Under the pieces are notes generated by a model. That model worked only from the letters and a program-made list of their open reading frames with translations, had not been told where the DNA came from and searched no databases. Shown in pieces: positions 15,584-21,617 of a stretch of 32,896 bases of DNA. Each line of letters opens with the position of its first letter. Position 1 is the stretch's first letter. Origin of the DNA: a virus. The position numbers and the translations under genes were made by a program. The stretch is taken from the IMG/VR virus record IMGVR_UViG_3300010413_000269, positions 1 to 32,896 of that record; one strand, 5' to 3'.

Positions 15584-15805
15584 TTATTTGACCTTATTCA
15601 TTATCAATTGTCCGAGAGCAATAAACGGATTGTCAGCTTTACTCATTTTCTTCTTTTGGCGTGTGCGATATTTGCCACCCATCTTTTGATAGATATGATT
15701 TATTAAAGCCCATTCATCGTCTGGCTTTTGTTTTTTAGCTTCTTTTTTTGCTCTTGCAAGAATGTCTTGATCTGCATATTGATCTGGGTCATACATTTTT
15801 CCCAT
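15584..15805 (-). CDS. Small protein sharing the WALI-x-HIYQ-x-MGG domain
   Basis: This 73-aa protein is almost only the short domain found at the N-terminus of the following 519-aa protein: a basic helix, then WALINHIYQKMGGKY, then MSKADNPF and LGQLIMNKVK. The pair looks like a duplication in which one copy stands alone. Its stop is adjacent to the start of the 519-aa gene and its ATG adjoins the stop of the 172-aa gene, so the three are translated together. The function is unknown; a head-targeting module is one possibility. Confidence 0.65.
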   Translation of the reverse strand: MGKMYDPDQYADQDILARAKKEAKKQKPDDEWALINHIYQKMGGKYRTRQKKKMSKADNPFIALGQLIMNKVK

Positions 15806-16324
15806 TTATGATACCGCCTTTATGACTTCCGGTGCTTGTGCCGGTTTATTATGATTGCTTTTATTAATCCACTGCCTGAACTGATCGATTGTCATCGGCT
15901 CAATTGAAAGAATATTTTCTTCCCATCCATCATCATAATTAGACAAATATCCATCTACAGCATCATCCATGACACTGAATCCCACCATTACTTTATGTTC
16001 ATCAAATGAATCTTTGCCTTTTTTTGATTGATTTATAATATAAACAATTTCTGATTCTGGATCGGGACCGATAAAAACATCTATATGATCGCCATCATTT
16101 CCAGTTGTTCCTTTGATGTATCCATAATCTAATGTGATCTTATTTGACCATTTATTTCCATCGGCATCCATCCCGCTTCGGATAGATCCTTTTTTATTCT
16201 CAATGGCTATATTAAATCCATGAATCTTTACATGGTCTTTCTTGTAGTTACCGGCTTCTTTTTGTGCTTCGGTTGGTTGTTTTGATTTTAATATTAGATT
16301 TGATAAATGGACAAATTCATTCAT
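15806..16324 (-). CDS. Inorganic-pyrophosphatase-like domain protein
   Basis: This 172-aa protein has the conserved run of the small phage and mobile-element domain called inorganic-pyrophosphatase-like in polyvalent proteins. It reads IHGFNIAIENKKGSIRSG, then YGYIKGTTGNDGDHIDVFIG (about 89-108), then YIINQS, FDEHKVMVGF and a final FRQWI. The D/E-rich G-x-DGDHIDVF segment is where pyrophosphatases bind metal. Such domains are thought to act on phosphorylated substrates or protect incoming phage DNA, but this is not established. The N-terminus (VHLSNLILKSK, 5-15) resembles the ILKAK segments of neighbouring genes. It ends directly at the start of the 73-aa gene. Confidence 0.75.
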   Translation of the reverse strand: MNEFVHLSNLILKSKQPTEAQKEAGNYKKDHVKIHGFNIAIENKKGSIRSGMDADGNKWSNKITLDYGYIKGTTGNDGDHIDVFIGPDPESEIVYIINQSKKGKDSFDEHKVMVGFSVMDDAVDGYLSNYDDGWEENILSIEPMTIDQFRQWINKSNHNKPAQAPEVIKAVS

Positions 16325-16363
16325 GGTTAATCAATGATAACACAAAACAAGGATCGTTTCAAA

Positions 16364-16729
16364 TCACCACGAATCATTAACTGGAATTTCACTGGCTTCA
16401 CTCTCAATGCTTTCGTCAACTTTATTGACTTCAATCAGCTTATTGAAATCCTCTTTTAGCATCTTGATAATATTCCCGACTTCTTCATTATCTTCGATTG
16501 GCCAGAATGGATTAATGTCTACCCTATCATAACTATCAATCCATAGTTCTCCAGTAATGGAATTAAACACCCTTAATGAATATGCGTCTTGTCCTTTAAG
16601 CTTTCCGAGGATAATAGCTGGAAGCGTGAATTGTCCGGCATATACTATTTTACCAGGCGTCAATTCATCTACTGTCATTTCTCTGGTAGGATCAAATGAA
16701 TCTAATTCTTTGTCGGTCATCATTCTCAT
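16364..16729 (-). CDS. Unknown 121-aa protein
   Basis: I do not recognise this protein. The first two thirds look like a small beta barrel (PGKIVYAGQFTLPAIILGKL), and the C-terminus is an acidic helix. It starts with ATG behind AAGGAT about eleven bases upstream. It lies in the cluster of probable head-associated genes between the 105-aa and pyrophosphatase-like genes, and lacks the KA motif that its neighbours have. Confidence 0.65.
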   Translation of the reverse strand: MRMMTDKELDSFDPTREMTVDELTPGKIVYAGQFTLPAIILGKLKGQDAYSLRVFNSITGELWIDSYDRVDINPFWPIEDNEEVGNIIKMLKEDFNKLIEVNKVDESIESEASEIPVNDSW

Positions 16730-16756
16730 GATTAATAAATCCTTGCATGTGTATCT

Positions 16757-17074
16757 TTAAGTATTGCTAAAACTTCCATTTCCCATCTTGATCGCTGAGT
16801 CTTTTTCTCTTTCCCTAATTTTTTTTCCACGGGATACGATGATATTTCTCAATTGATCGTCTGACATATTCTTGACAATTTTTTCAAACTTAGATGGATC
16901 TTTTGCAAGATTAAATATGGAATATAATTCTTCTTTTTGTTTTTGCGGCATATTGGAAGGATCACTAGTATATTCGTATTTATAATTTCCAGGGGTTCCA
17001 GTTCGTTTGATGTATTTAGCCTTTAATATCTCATCGTAAAAATCATAAACTTCTTGCGAGTTATTTATGTCCAT
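16757..17074 (-). CDS. Unknown 105-aa protein with an N-terminal EILKAKYIKRTGTPGNY segment
   Basis: I chose the ATG at 17074 because the frame upstream runs through an intrinsic terminator (17110-17131). The 105-aa protein begins with a short helix and EILKAKYIKRTGTPGNY, followed by YKYEYT. Similar K-A-(K/R)-Y-x-K-R-x-G-x-x-G-x-Y-x-Y segments occur in other phage proteins as linkers. The remainder is charged and helical. TGTTATAAT lies only seven bases upstream of the ATG, so the message may be leaderless. Confidence 0.6.
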   Translation of the reverse strand: MDINNSQEVYDFYDEILKAKYIKRTGTPGNYKYEYTSDPSNMPQKQKEELYSIFNLAKDPSKFEKIVKNMSDDQLRNIIVSRGKKIREREKDSAIKMGNGSFSNT

Positions 17075-17081
17075 AAATTGA

Positions 17082-17090
17082 ATTATAACA
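17082..17090 (-). promoter_or_regulatory. Extended -10 promoter, probably leaderless
   Basis: On the minus strand TGTTATAAT matches the TGnTATAAT extended -10 (TATAAT at plus 17082-17087), seven bases before the ATG at 17074. A normal start site would fall on or next to the A of the ATG. No clear -35 is present. Confidence 0.5.
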
Positions 17091-17100
17091 TATGGAAAAG

Positions 17101-17131
17101 GCAAAAGAAAACCCGGCACATTGTCCGGGTT
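17101..17131 (-). terminator. Intrinsic terminator
   Basis: AACCCGG (17110-17116) pairs with CCGGGTT (17125-17131) around an 8-base loop, and the minus strand continues TTCTTTT. It closes the small-gene unit upstream and sits just before the promoter at 17082. Confidence 0.85.
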
Positions 17132-17155
17132 CATCATGGTTGAATATAATAAATG

Positions 17156-17404
17156 TTATCCTGCTTGCATCTTTTTTTCTGCTTTGATTCTTGCTTCATT
17201 AATCTCTCTGATTCTATTCCCTCCACCTACTCCAAGCTCAATTTGACGATTAAATTCTGCCACAGTCTCAGAAAGTTTCTGAAGCATTTCAAGACGTTGC
17301 TCTTTACGTTCTTTTTCAATCCTTGCTTCAATCCATTCAAGTCGATCAAGAGCGATTGATCTAACATCCTGCCTGTGTTCTCTTGCCCTGAATCCTTCTT
17401 TCAA
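17156..17404 (-). CDS. Small charged helical protein
   Basis: This frame encodes up to 82 residues from a TTG at 17404, an Arg/Glu-rich amphipathic helix throughout (for example DRLEWIEARIEKERKEQRLEML) with a Gly-rich break near residue 60. The preceding gene ends in an AGAAAGGA ribosome-binding site located upstream of this frame, and the frame is open back to a CTG at 17431, which has better spacing to that site than the TTG. The start is therefore unsettled. Its function is unknown. The C-terminal RIKAEKK contains the recurring KA pattern. Confidence 0.55.
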   Translation of the reverse strand: MKEGFRAREHRQDVRSIALDRLEWIEARIEKERKEQRLEMLQKLSETVAEFNRQIELGVGGGNRIREINEARIKAEKKMQAG

Positions 17405-17449
17405 ATCATTCTTAACAGAATAGGAAATCAGGCTTGAAATCCTTTCTGA

Positions 17450-17554
17450 TTAAGTTTGTGTATTTGCATCCCTGATTGAGGCTCTCATCTTTTTAAGAAA
17501 CTCTACAATCATTGTGCCGTCATATTTCATATTCAATCCGAATTTAACTTTCAT
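17450..17554 (-). CDS. 34-aa small protein
   Basis: The start at 17554 is chosen because CGGAGAA lies about ten bases upstream; the longer frame reaching 17638 would read through a strong hairpin. The product is 34 residues, MKVKFGLNMKYDGTMIV and a basic helical end. It is preceded by the second of two homologous hairpins and followed directly by the ribosome-binding site of the next gene. Function unknown. Confidence 0.5.
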   Translation of the reverse strand: MKVKFGLNMKYDGTMIVEFLKKMRASIRDANTQT

Positions 17555-17587
17555 TTTCTCATTCTCCGTTTTTGTTTTTAATCCCTT

Positions 17588-17640
17588 AATTGTCTTGATA
17601 AGTCCACCACAATAACAATGATGGACAAATCGAGACAATT
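17588..17640 (-). ncRNA. Structured hairpin element, copy 2
   Basis: A 12-bp outer stem with one G-U (17588-17599 with 17629-17640), a 2x2 A/A internal loop and a 9-bp inner stem (17602-17610 with 17618-17626) close on a 7-base loop. It overlaps the stop of the 46-aa gene and lies upstream of the 34-aa gene. It shares architecture and loop-proximal CATCATTG..GGTGG with copy 1 while stem bases differ in a compensatory way. A likely role is an RNase III processing site between small genes. Confidence 0.75.
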
Positions 17641-17779
17641 AAGCATACAGCATAATAAGCACTTGGCTATTCAAATATTTTACAGCCTTTCTATGAAAAG
17701 CTTCTTTGCTTGCTGCGTTTCTTTTTCTTTCTGCCCATTCAGCAGTGTTTTTCATGTTTTCTTTCTTGTTTATCTTCAT
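17639..17779 (-). CDS. 46-aa small basic protein
   Basis: The gene starts at ATG 17779 with AAGGAA six bases upstream (a second ATG at 17785 is too close to that site). The product begins MKINKKENMKNTAEWAERKR and is a basic amphipathic helix ending in a hydrophobic LIMLYA. It lies between the two homologous hairpin elements, and its stop codon is inside the stem of copy 2. Function unknown. Confidence 0.55.
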   Translation of the reverse strand: MKINKKENMKNTAEWAERKRNAASKEAFHRKAVKYLNSQVLIMLYA

Positions 17780-17811
17780 TCTCATTTCCTTTATATTTTA
17801 TAGACAGCTTA

Positions 17812-17868
17812 TTAACTATCTTATAATAGCCACCATATATTTCAATGATGACTATGAAAGAGAGTTAA
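17812..17868 (-). ncRNA. Structured hairpin element, copy 1
   Basis: An inner 11-bp stem with two G-U pairs (17826-17836 with 17845-17855) and an 8-base loop sits on an outer stem of 6 bp plus 4 bp with one mismatch (17812-17825 with 17856-17868). The stop codon of the 76-aa gene is in the outer stem and the 46-aa gene follows. The same arrangement is seen in copy 2. Confidence 0.7.
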
Positions 17869-18095
17869 ACTGCAATTATTCTTACAGCTTCTTTTGCTTC
17901 GTCTCCTGATAATTCAAGAAAAGAAACGCTATCGTTTACATCAAATTGCTTGCTTTTCTTGAGGTAATTTAATTCGTCACCATCAATGTAAACAGAAACT
18001 ATTTGTTCCAAATCTGCCCTTGGTATTCTCATTGATACAGGAAGTAACCAATGTGTATCTTTAATCTCGTTATTTTCTTTGTAATAAATTATCAT
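17865..18095 (-). CDS. Unknown 76-aa protein
   Basis: The ATG at 18095 is preferred because AAAGGAGAAAGG lies directly upstream; a further upstream ATG at 18113 would place that site inside the gene. The 76-aa product (MIIYYKENNEIKDTHWLLP and a predicted alpha/beta body) is soluble and acidic. Its message carries a leader of about 235 bases that begins at a hammerhead ribozyme cleavage site and contains five hairpins, which suggests RNA-level control. Function unknown. Confidence 0.65.
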   Translation of the reverse strand: MIIYYKENNEIKDTHWLLPVSMRIPRADLEQIVSVYIDGDELNYLKKSKQFDVNDSVSFLELSGDEAKEAVRIIAV

Positions 18096-18176
18096 CGTCC
18101 TTTCTCCTTTCATTCAAATACTTATCTATATTAAAAATAAGTGCATATTGTCCAGCTTATTTCATCTGAACGTATG

Positions 18177-18295
18177 AATCGGCTTTTCCGATTAAAGCAT
18201 TCACCGATAATCCCCGGTGAACCAGGTATTGAACTATCCGGTTTTTCCTAATAGTTCAAATTTCAATTGCTCCGGGCCAGGGAGCGTGACGTCAC
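18177..18295 (-). ncRNA. Run of five hairpins in the leader of the 76-aa gene
   Basis: In order on the minus strand: a perfect 10-bp palindrome GTGACGTCAC (18286-18295); GCTCC/GGAGC with a 7-base loop (18269-18285); a 9-bp stem TTGAACTAT/ATAGTTCAA (18229-18237, 18251-18259); a 7-bp stem TTCACCG/CGGTGAA (18200-18206, 18215-18221); and a 6-bp AATCGG/CCGATT stem (18177-18182, 18188-18193). The segment is more GC-rich than the neighbouring genes and has no reading frame of note. It does not match a riboswitch I know. It is the 3' neighbour of the hammerhead ribozyme. Confidence 0.6.
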
Positions 18296-18325
18296 TTAGT
18301 TTGTGATATATGCTTGGTTTAGCTT

Positions 18326-18391
18326 TCCACTATCCTGCATTATTGTTTTACAGGATTTCGACCGGTTGCTATACGGTTCTCATCAGGTGGA
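18326..18391 (-). ncRNA. Hammerhead self-cleaving ribozyme (stem I open, type I)
   Basis: All core parts are present in order on the minus strand. Stem I is TCCAC/GTGGA (18387-18391 with 18326-18330). CTGATGA is at 18380-18386. Stem II is at 18360-18379 (five pairs, one bulged A, 9-base loop). GAAA is at 18356-18359. Stem III is TCCTG/CAGGA (18351-18355 with 18333-18337, 13-base loop), and the cleavage dinucleotide is UA at 18332-18331. Cleavage is expected between 18331 and 18330. It begins five bases after the stop of the 59-aa gene and separates that gene from the structured leader of the 76-aa gene. Confidence 0.85.
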
Positions 18392-18396
18392 TGTTC

Positions 18397-18576
18397 TTAT
18401 TTATTTTTTAATATTTCATCAATTGACAAAATTGAATCTTGAAAATATGAAACATATCTTTCTTTTACCCAAAAAGTTAATTCATAAAAATCATTTTTCT
18501 TTGTTGATTTAACCATTGGTTGTCCAGCAATTGCCAAAAATTCTTTTGTTGATTTTACTGTGATTGTTGTTCTCAT
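18397..18576 (-). CDS. 59-aa small protein
   Basis: The ATG at 18576 has GAGAGGGA about eight bases upstream. The product of 59 residues begins MRTTITVKSTKEFLAIAGQP, with a beta-like N-terminus and a helical, aromatic C-terminus (FWVKERYVSYFQDS). It is the first gene of the leftward small-gene unit behind the promoter at 18596-18623, and the hammerhead follows its stop. No family is recognised. Confidence 0.7.
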   Translation of the reverse strand: MRTTITVKSTKEFLAIAGQPMVKSTKKNDFYELTFWVKERYVSYFQDSILSIDEILKNK

Positions 18577-18595
18577 TTTCTATTCCCTCTCAATG

Positions 18596-18623
18596 TTTAT
18601 ATTTATAAGTGTCGGCACATCAA
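18596..18623 (-). promoter_or_regulatory. Leftward promoter for the small-gene unit
   Basis: TTGATG (plus 18618-18623), 16-base spacer, TATAAA (plus 18596-18601) on the minus strand, about 20 bases before the 59-aa gene. It lies in a divergent gap with the plus-strand gene. Confidence 0.5.
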
Positions 18624-18672
18624 AAAAATTAAAACACTTTTTTTATAAAAACGAAAAAAAATTACTTTTTTA

Positions 18673-18705
18673 TTGACACATTTTTGCCGTCTATTTAACT
18701 ATAAA
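18673..18705 (+). promoter_or_regulatory. Possible rightward promoter of the plus-strand gene
   Basis: A perfect TTGACA (18673-18678) precedes TATAAA (18700-18705), but the spacing is 21 bases, longer than the usual 16-18; at 17 bases the hexamer is TAACTA, a poor match. The -35 is convincing and the -10 is uncertain. AAAGGAAG follows before the ATG at 18734. Confidence 0.4.
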
Positions 18706-18733
18706 AACACAAACAAGAAAGGAAGAAAAACAA

Positions 18734-18931
18734 ATGTATTCACAATCAGACATTGAAGAAATATTACTAGTAAAAGAATTAAATGAGAAAAAGCAAAGAC
18801 ACGCTTTTAGTATTGCAAGCATGATGAAAAGAAAAAGAGAATCTATAATGCAAAACAAGCAAAAAGATTTTGACCTGTATAGAATTAATGCAAAAACTGG
18901 AGAGAAAGAAAGTATCCCCGTCCTTAAATAA
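18734..18931 (+). CDS. Lone plus-strand 65-aa protein
   Basis: This is the only convincing gene on the plus strand. The 65-aa product is basic and helical (for example HAFSIASMMKRKRESIMQNK) with an acidic N-terminal helix. It has a good ribosome-binding site (AAAGGAAG, ten bases upstream), a TTGACA upstream and an intrinsic terminator whose stem overlaps the last codons. No helix-turn-helix is clear. Its divergent placement next to the small-gene unit suggests a regulator or early gene, which is inference. Confidence 0.7.
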   Translation: MYSQSDIEEILLVKELNEKKQRHAFSIASMMKRKRESIMQNKQKDFDLYRINAKTGEKESIPVLK

Positions 18932-18945
18932 GACGGGGATTTTAT
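18914..18945. terminator. Bidirectional terminator between convergent genes
   Basis: ATCCCCGTC (18914-18922) pairs with GACGGGGAT (18932-18940) over a 9-base loop. The plus strand continues TTTATT; the minus strand is less T-rich. It ends the plus-strand gene and lies between it and the tail tube gene. Confidence 0.85.
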
Positions 18946-18948
18946 TAA

Positions 18949-19416
18949 TTAACCTGATACATAAATACCGGATGCCATACGCTTGAATTCAAAGTTTATT
19001 GATTTCTCAAGCATACCGACAGCCGGGTTTGTGTATTGTCCGCTTGATGGCTTACCATCAATCAAAGTCAGAACAACAACACTCGAATCAATATCCATCC
19101 ATGTAAAAGATGTATATCCACCGTAGTTAATATTGTTTGTAGAATCTGTTTGCCATCCCGTTTCTTGAATGGCTCCCGGATCATTTTCAGCAACAATCAT
19201 CATTGTTCCCAATGAAGCTCTTACCTGCAAATCAGTTGACTTTAATGCAATGGCTCCGTGAAAACCAATCGCATTAAGTCTCTGGATTGCGTTATCATAA
19301 TCTACTGTAAAGTTTGTTCCATACGCTATGATGCGACCTTCCTGCAAGATGGTCACATCCTGACCGGCGCGTTGTGGATCGTCGGCCACCGTAGGATATG
19401 CGTCTCTAATACTCAT
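18949..19416 (-). CDS. Tail tube protein
   Basis: This 155-aa protein follows the sheath gene by 17 bases. Its size and pattern fit tail tube subunits of contractile tails: a beta-rich body, a loop, and alternating strands ending FEFKRMASGIYVSG. It forms the inner tube inside the sheath, built on the tape measure. The call rests mainly on its position after the sheath, since tube proteins diverge strongly in sequence. A strong GGAGG site precedes the ATG. Confidence 0.7.
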   Translation of the reverse strand: MSIRDAYPTVADDPQRAGQDVTILQEGRIIAYGTNFTVDYDNAIQRLNAIGFHGAIALKSTDLQVRASLGTMMIVAENDPGAIQETGWQTDSTNNINYGGYTSFTWMDIDSSVVVLTLIDGKPSSGQYTNPAVGMLEKSINFEFKRMASGIYVSG

Positions 19417-19433
19417 TAGTCATAACCTCCGAT

Positions 19434-21260
19434 TTATGCCACATTACTAAATGTGGTTTCTCCAGATCCAGCCGGTCGATATTTATGTTGACCTATAACA
19501 TAAACCAGTGGTAATGGAATATTTCCTTTGAACCAGTAATACAATGCATCACCATCAAAGCTAAAAACAATACTGTTAGCATCAAATGCAGGATCGCCAT
19601 TAAGTCCAGCGGCAAGAACTTTCTCTTTAACAAGCGAAGGAAAGTAATTTGATACAAGATCATTAATAAACTCATTGACAATCGGATCGCTTCCAGATTC
19701 AACAATATTTGAAATCCTATCAGTCAAATATCTTTCTGTCTTATTATCAATATAATCAGCAGTAGATACACCAGAAGGATAATGCAAGATTTTAGATTTA
19801 GTAACATCCTGCAATGTTGTCGGATTGTGCATTACTTTGTAAATGCTTCGATCTCTCGTAAACATTGTTGCGCCAATAGCAAGCAATCCATCAATTTCCG
19901 TATCAGTATAAACTGGTTTCAATTCAAGCACATTTATTTCTTTTAGAATTGGATGTGCTCCAACTCCACCAGACCCAAAACGAATACCGGCTGGCAATGC
20001 AGCACCCATAAAAGGAGCATACTCAGTAATCACATTATTATTAAACGGGTCACGTCTCTTAAAGTGAGTAACTGCATATTCAGCCCTTGCACTATTTAGA
20101 GATTTTATTCCTGTTTTCATGTCAGTTACAGTATCAGCATAAGCCGCACCGGTTCCCATTGTTCGCCGTCTCTTAACTCCAAATTTAGAGTTATCATCAC
20201 AGTGAGTCTTGAACAATGCCTGAATAGACTGGTCACCTGTAGCAACAAGGATATGATTAATCTGCAAACCAGTCTGGCTTGTAAGATTTGTCAAATATGT
20301 TGCAGCACCCTGCCATTCTGTAGTCGTTGCCGTTCCATCACTTCCGCCTGTAAAATTGTTATAAGTGGAAAGAAGACCAACAGGAATATATGTTGCTCCA
20401 GCAGACAATGCAGCAGTAACTTCACCACCGCTTTCAAGATTAAACCAGTCAATCAATGCAGCAGTATGAGCCGTAACTGTTACAGCAGCAGTTTTAATAT
20501 CAACGGCTGTAACAACATCCATTACAGTTACATCTCTATCAGGCCTTTCATTCAATGTCACAGTATAGTATGGACTACTATTAATATAATCCACTAATTG
20601 TTCAATTGTTGTAATTCCAAGTGAAGCAAAAGTAATCGCAAGGTCTTCAGTAGGGTCTGTGCAAGTAGTTGTCAAAGTTGTTGACGTAATACTCATTGTG
20701 CAGGTTGCAGAAGTGCCTACATGCTGAATAGAAAAATACTCATATCCAACATCATCTTTTGTTAAAAGATTATTCCCTTCAAGTCTTAAAGTAGGTTTAT
20801 ATCCATAATTCGTTCCCGCTTCAATTTTAAGATTAGGGAAAAGATTTGTATAATTACCAAACCTTGAAGTAGTAAGACCAACAATATCTACAAGACCAGT
20901 TGCATTATCTAATAGCGTAATTGTTCCTTGAGTTGAAGGATTTACACCAACAAAAAATACTCTTTGAGGCAATGGCAATGCATCAGCAGGTGAAGCATCC
21001 ATATACATGTATGCCATTTGAGCACCATCACCACCTTTCAATGTATCAACTAAAACACTTTTATCTGTAAATACATTTAATCTATCTTCTATACTATCAG
21101 TTGTAGCATTATATGGGACGCCACCTTTGGAGAGACCGACGACAACCACATTTGTTGTCGCTACACCCGTCCCTGCTCCGGTTGGTGGAAAAGATGATTC
21201 AACATATCCACCAGGTTTATATACCAGCTTCCCATTTACGTTTTTAGCTGGAACTGCCAT
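19434..21260 (-). CDS. Tail sheath protein
   Basis: This 608-aa protein has the features of contractile-tail sheaths. The N-terminus (VNGKLVYKPGGYVESSFPP) leads to a VVVVGLSKGGVPYN strand-loop. A middle part with many Thr/Ser, probably a surface-exposed domain, follows. The C-terminal core reads RRDPFNNNVITEYAPFMGAALPAGIRFGSG, then a basic RYLTDRISNIVESG helix and a final strand region (ALYYWFKGNIPLPLVYVIGQHKYRP). It polymerises around the tail tube and contracts at infection. The ATG follows GGAGGAATTATAACTT. Confidence 0.88.
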   Translation of the reverse strand: MAVPAKNVNGKLVYKPGGYVESSFPPTGAGTGVATTNVVVVGLSKGGVPYNATTDSIEDRLNVFTDKSVLVDTLKGGDGAQMAYMYMDASPADALPLPQRVFFVGVNPSTQGTITLLDNATGLVDIVGLTTSRFGNYTNLFPNLKIEAGTNYGYKPTLRLEGNNLLTKDDVGYEYFSIQHVGTSATCTMSITSTTLTTTCTDPTEDLAITFASLGITTIEQLVDYINSSPYYTVTLNERPDRDVTVMDVVTAVDIKTAAVTVTAHTAALIDWFNLESGGEVTAALSAGATYIPVGLLSTYNNFTGGSDGTATTTEWQGAATYLTNLTSQTGLQINHILVATGDQSIQALFKTHCDDNSKFGVKRRRTMGTGAAYADTVTDMKTGIKSLNSARAEYAVTHFKRRDPFNNNVITEYAPFMGAALPAGIRFGSGGVGAHPILKEINVLELKPVYTDTEIDGLLAIGATMFTRDRSIYKVMHNPTTLQDVTKSKILHYPSGVSTADYIDNKTERYLTDRISNIVESGSDPIVNEFINDLVSNYFPSLVKEKVLAAGLNGDPAFDANSIVFSFDGDALYYWFKGNIPLPLVYVIGQHKYRPAGSGETTFSNVA

Positions 21261-21308
21261 AAGTTATAATTCCTCCGATCGGTTCTAAGTAGCTACTTTT
21301 CGACAATT

Positions 21309-21617
21309 TCATTTGTCGTTATCATCATTAAATTTACGTTCGATAAATTTTTCGTATTCTTTGATCCATTCATCATTAGAATCAAAGCGATAAATTTTTT
21401 TCTTATTGCAATAAGTTCTAAATGCCTGATCCATCCCAATACCGGCTTTTCTTACTCGTGTATCGGATGCGATAAAATCATCTACTGTTATAAATGCACG
21501 TTTTTTTCTTTTGGCAGGTTCAGACTTTTCTTCTTTTTTAATATCTATAGATTCTTCTATAATCTTTAATGCTTCTTCTGCCGGGACTGTTTCGTTTTCA
21601 TTATCTTTTCTTGCCAT
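21309..21617 (-). CDS. Unknown 102-aa protein upstream of sheath
   Basis: This highly charged 102-aa protein has an acidic N-terminus, a basic KRKKRA segment near residue 38 and a helical C-terminus. Its ATG overlaps the last base of the 277-aa gene. It has no recognised family. Its place between tail-completion candidates and sheath suggests a tail-associated or assembly role, which is inference only. Confidence 0.65.
   Translation of the reverse strand: MARKDNENETVPAEEALKIIEESIDIKKEEKSEPAKRKKRAFITVDDFIASDTRVRKAGIGMDQAFRTYCNKKKIYRFDSNDEWIKEYEKFIERKFNDDNDK

Noticed and set aside
17074-17137. Upstream start at 17137 for the 105-aa gene
   Set aside because: The extra 21 codons are translated through an intrinsic terminator and have no ribosome-binding site.
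18177-18295. tRNA in the hairpin run
   Set aside because: A GGTTCA is present but no acceptor stem, anticodon arm or 3' end pairs at the right distances. No tRNA was recognised by eye elsewhere in the window.
20202-20597. 131-codon plus-strand frame inside the sheath gene
   Set aside because: Antisense to a clear tail sheath; the Cys/Ser-rich composition is a shadow of Thr/Ala codons.
21287-21318. Palindromes before the sheath gene
   Set aside because: Short AAGTAGCTACTT and CGACAA/TTGTCG repeats with no T-tract and no recurrence elsewhere; not distinguishable from chance.
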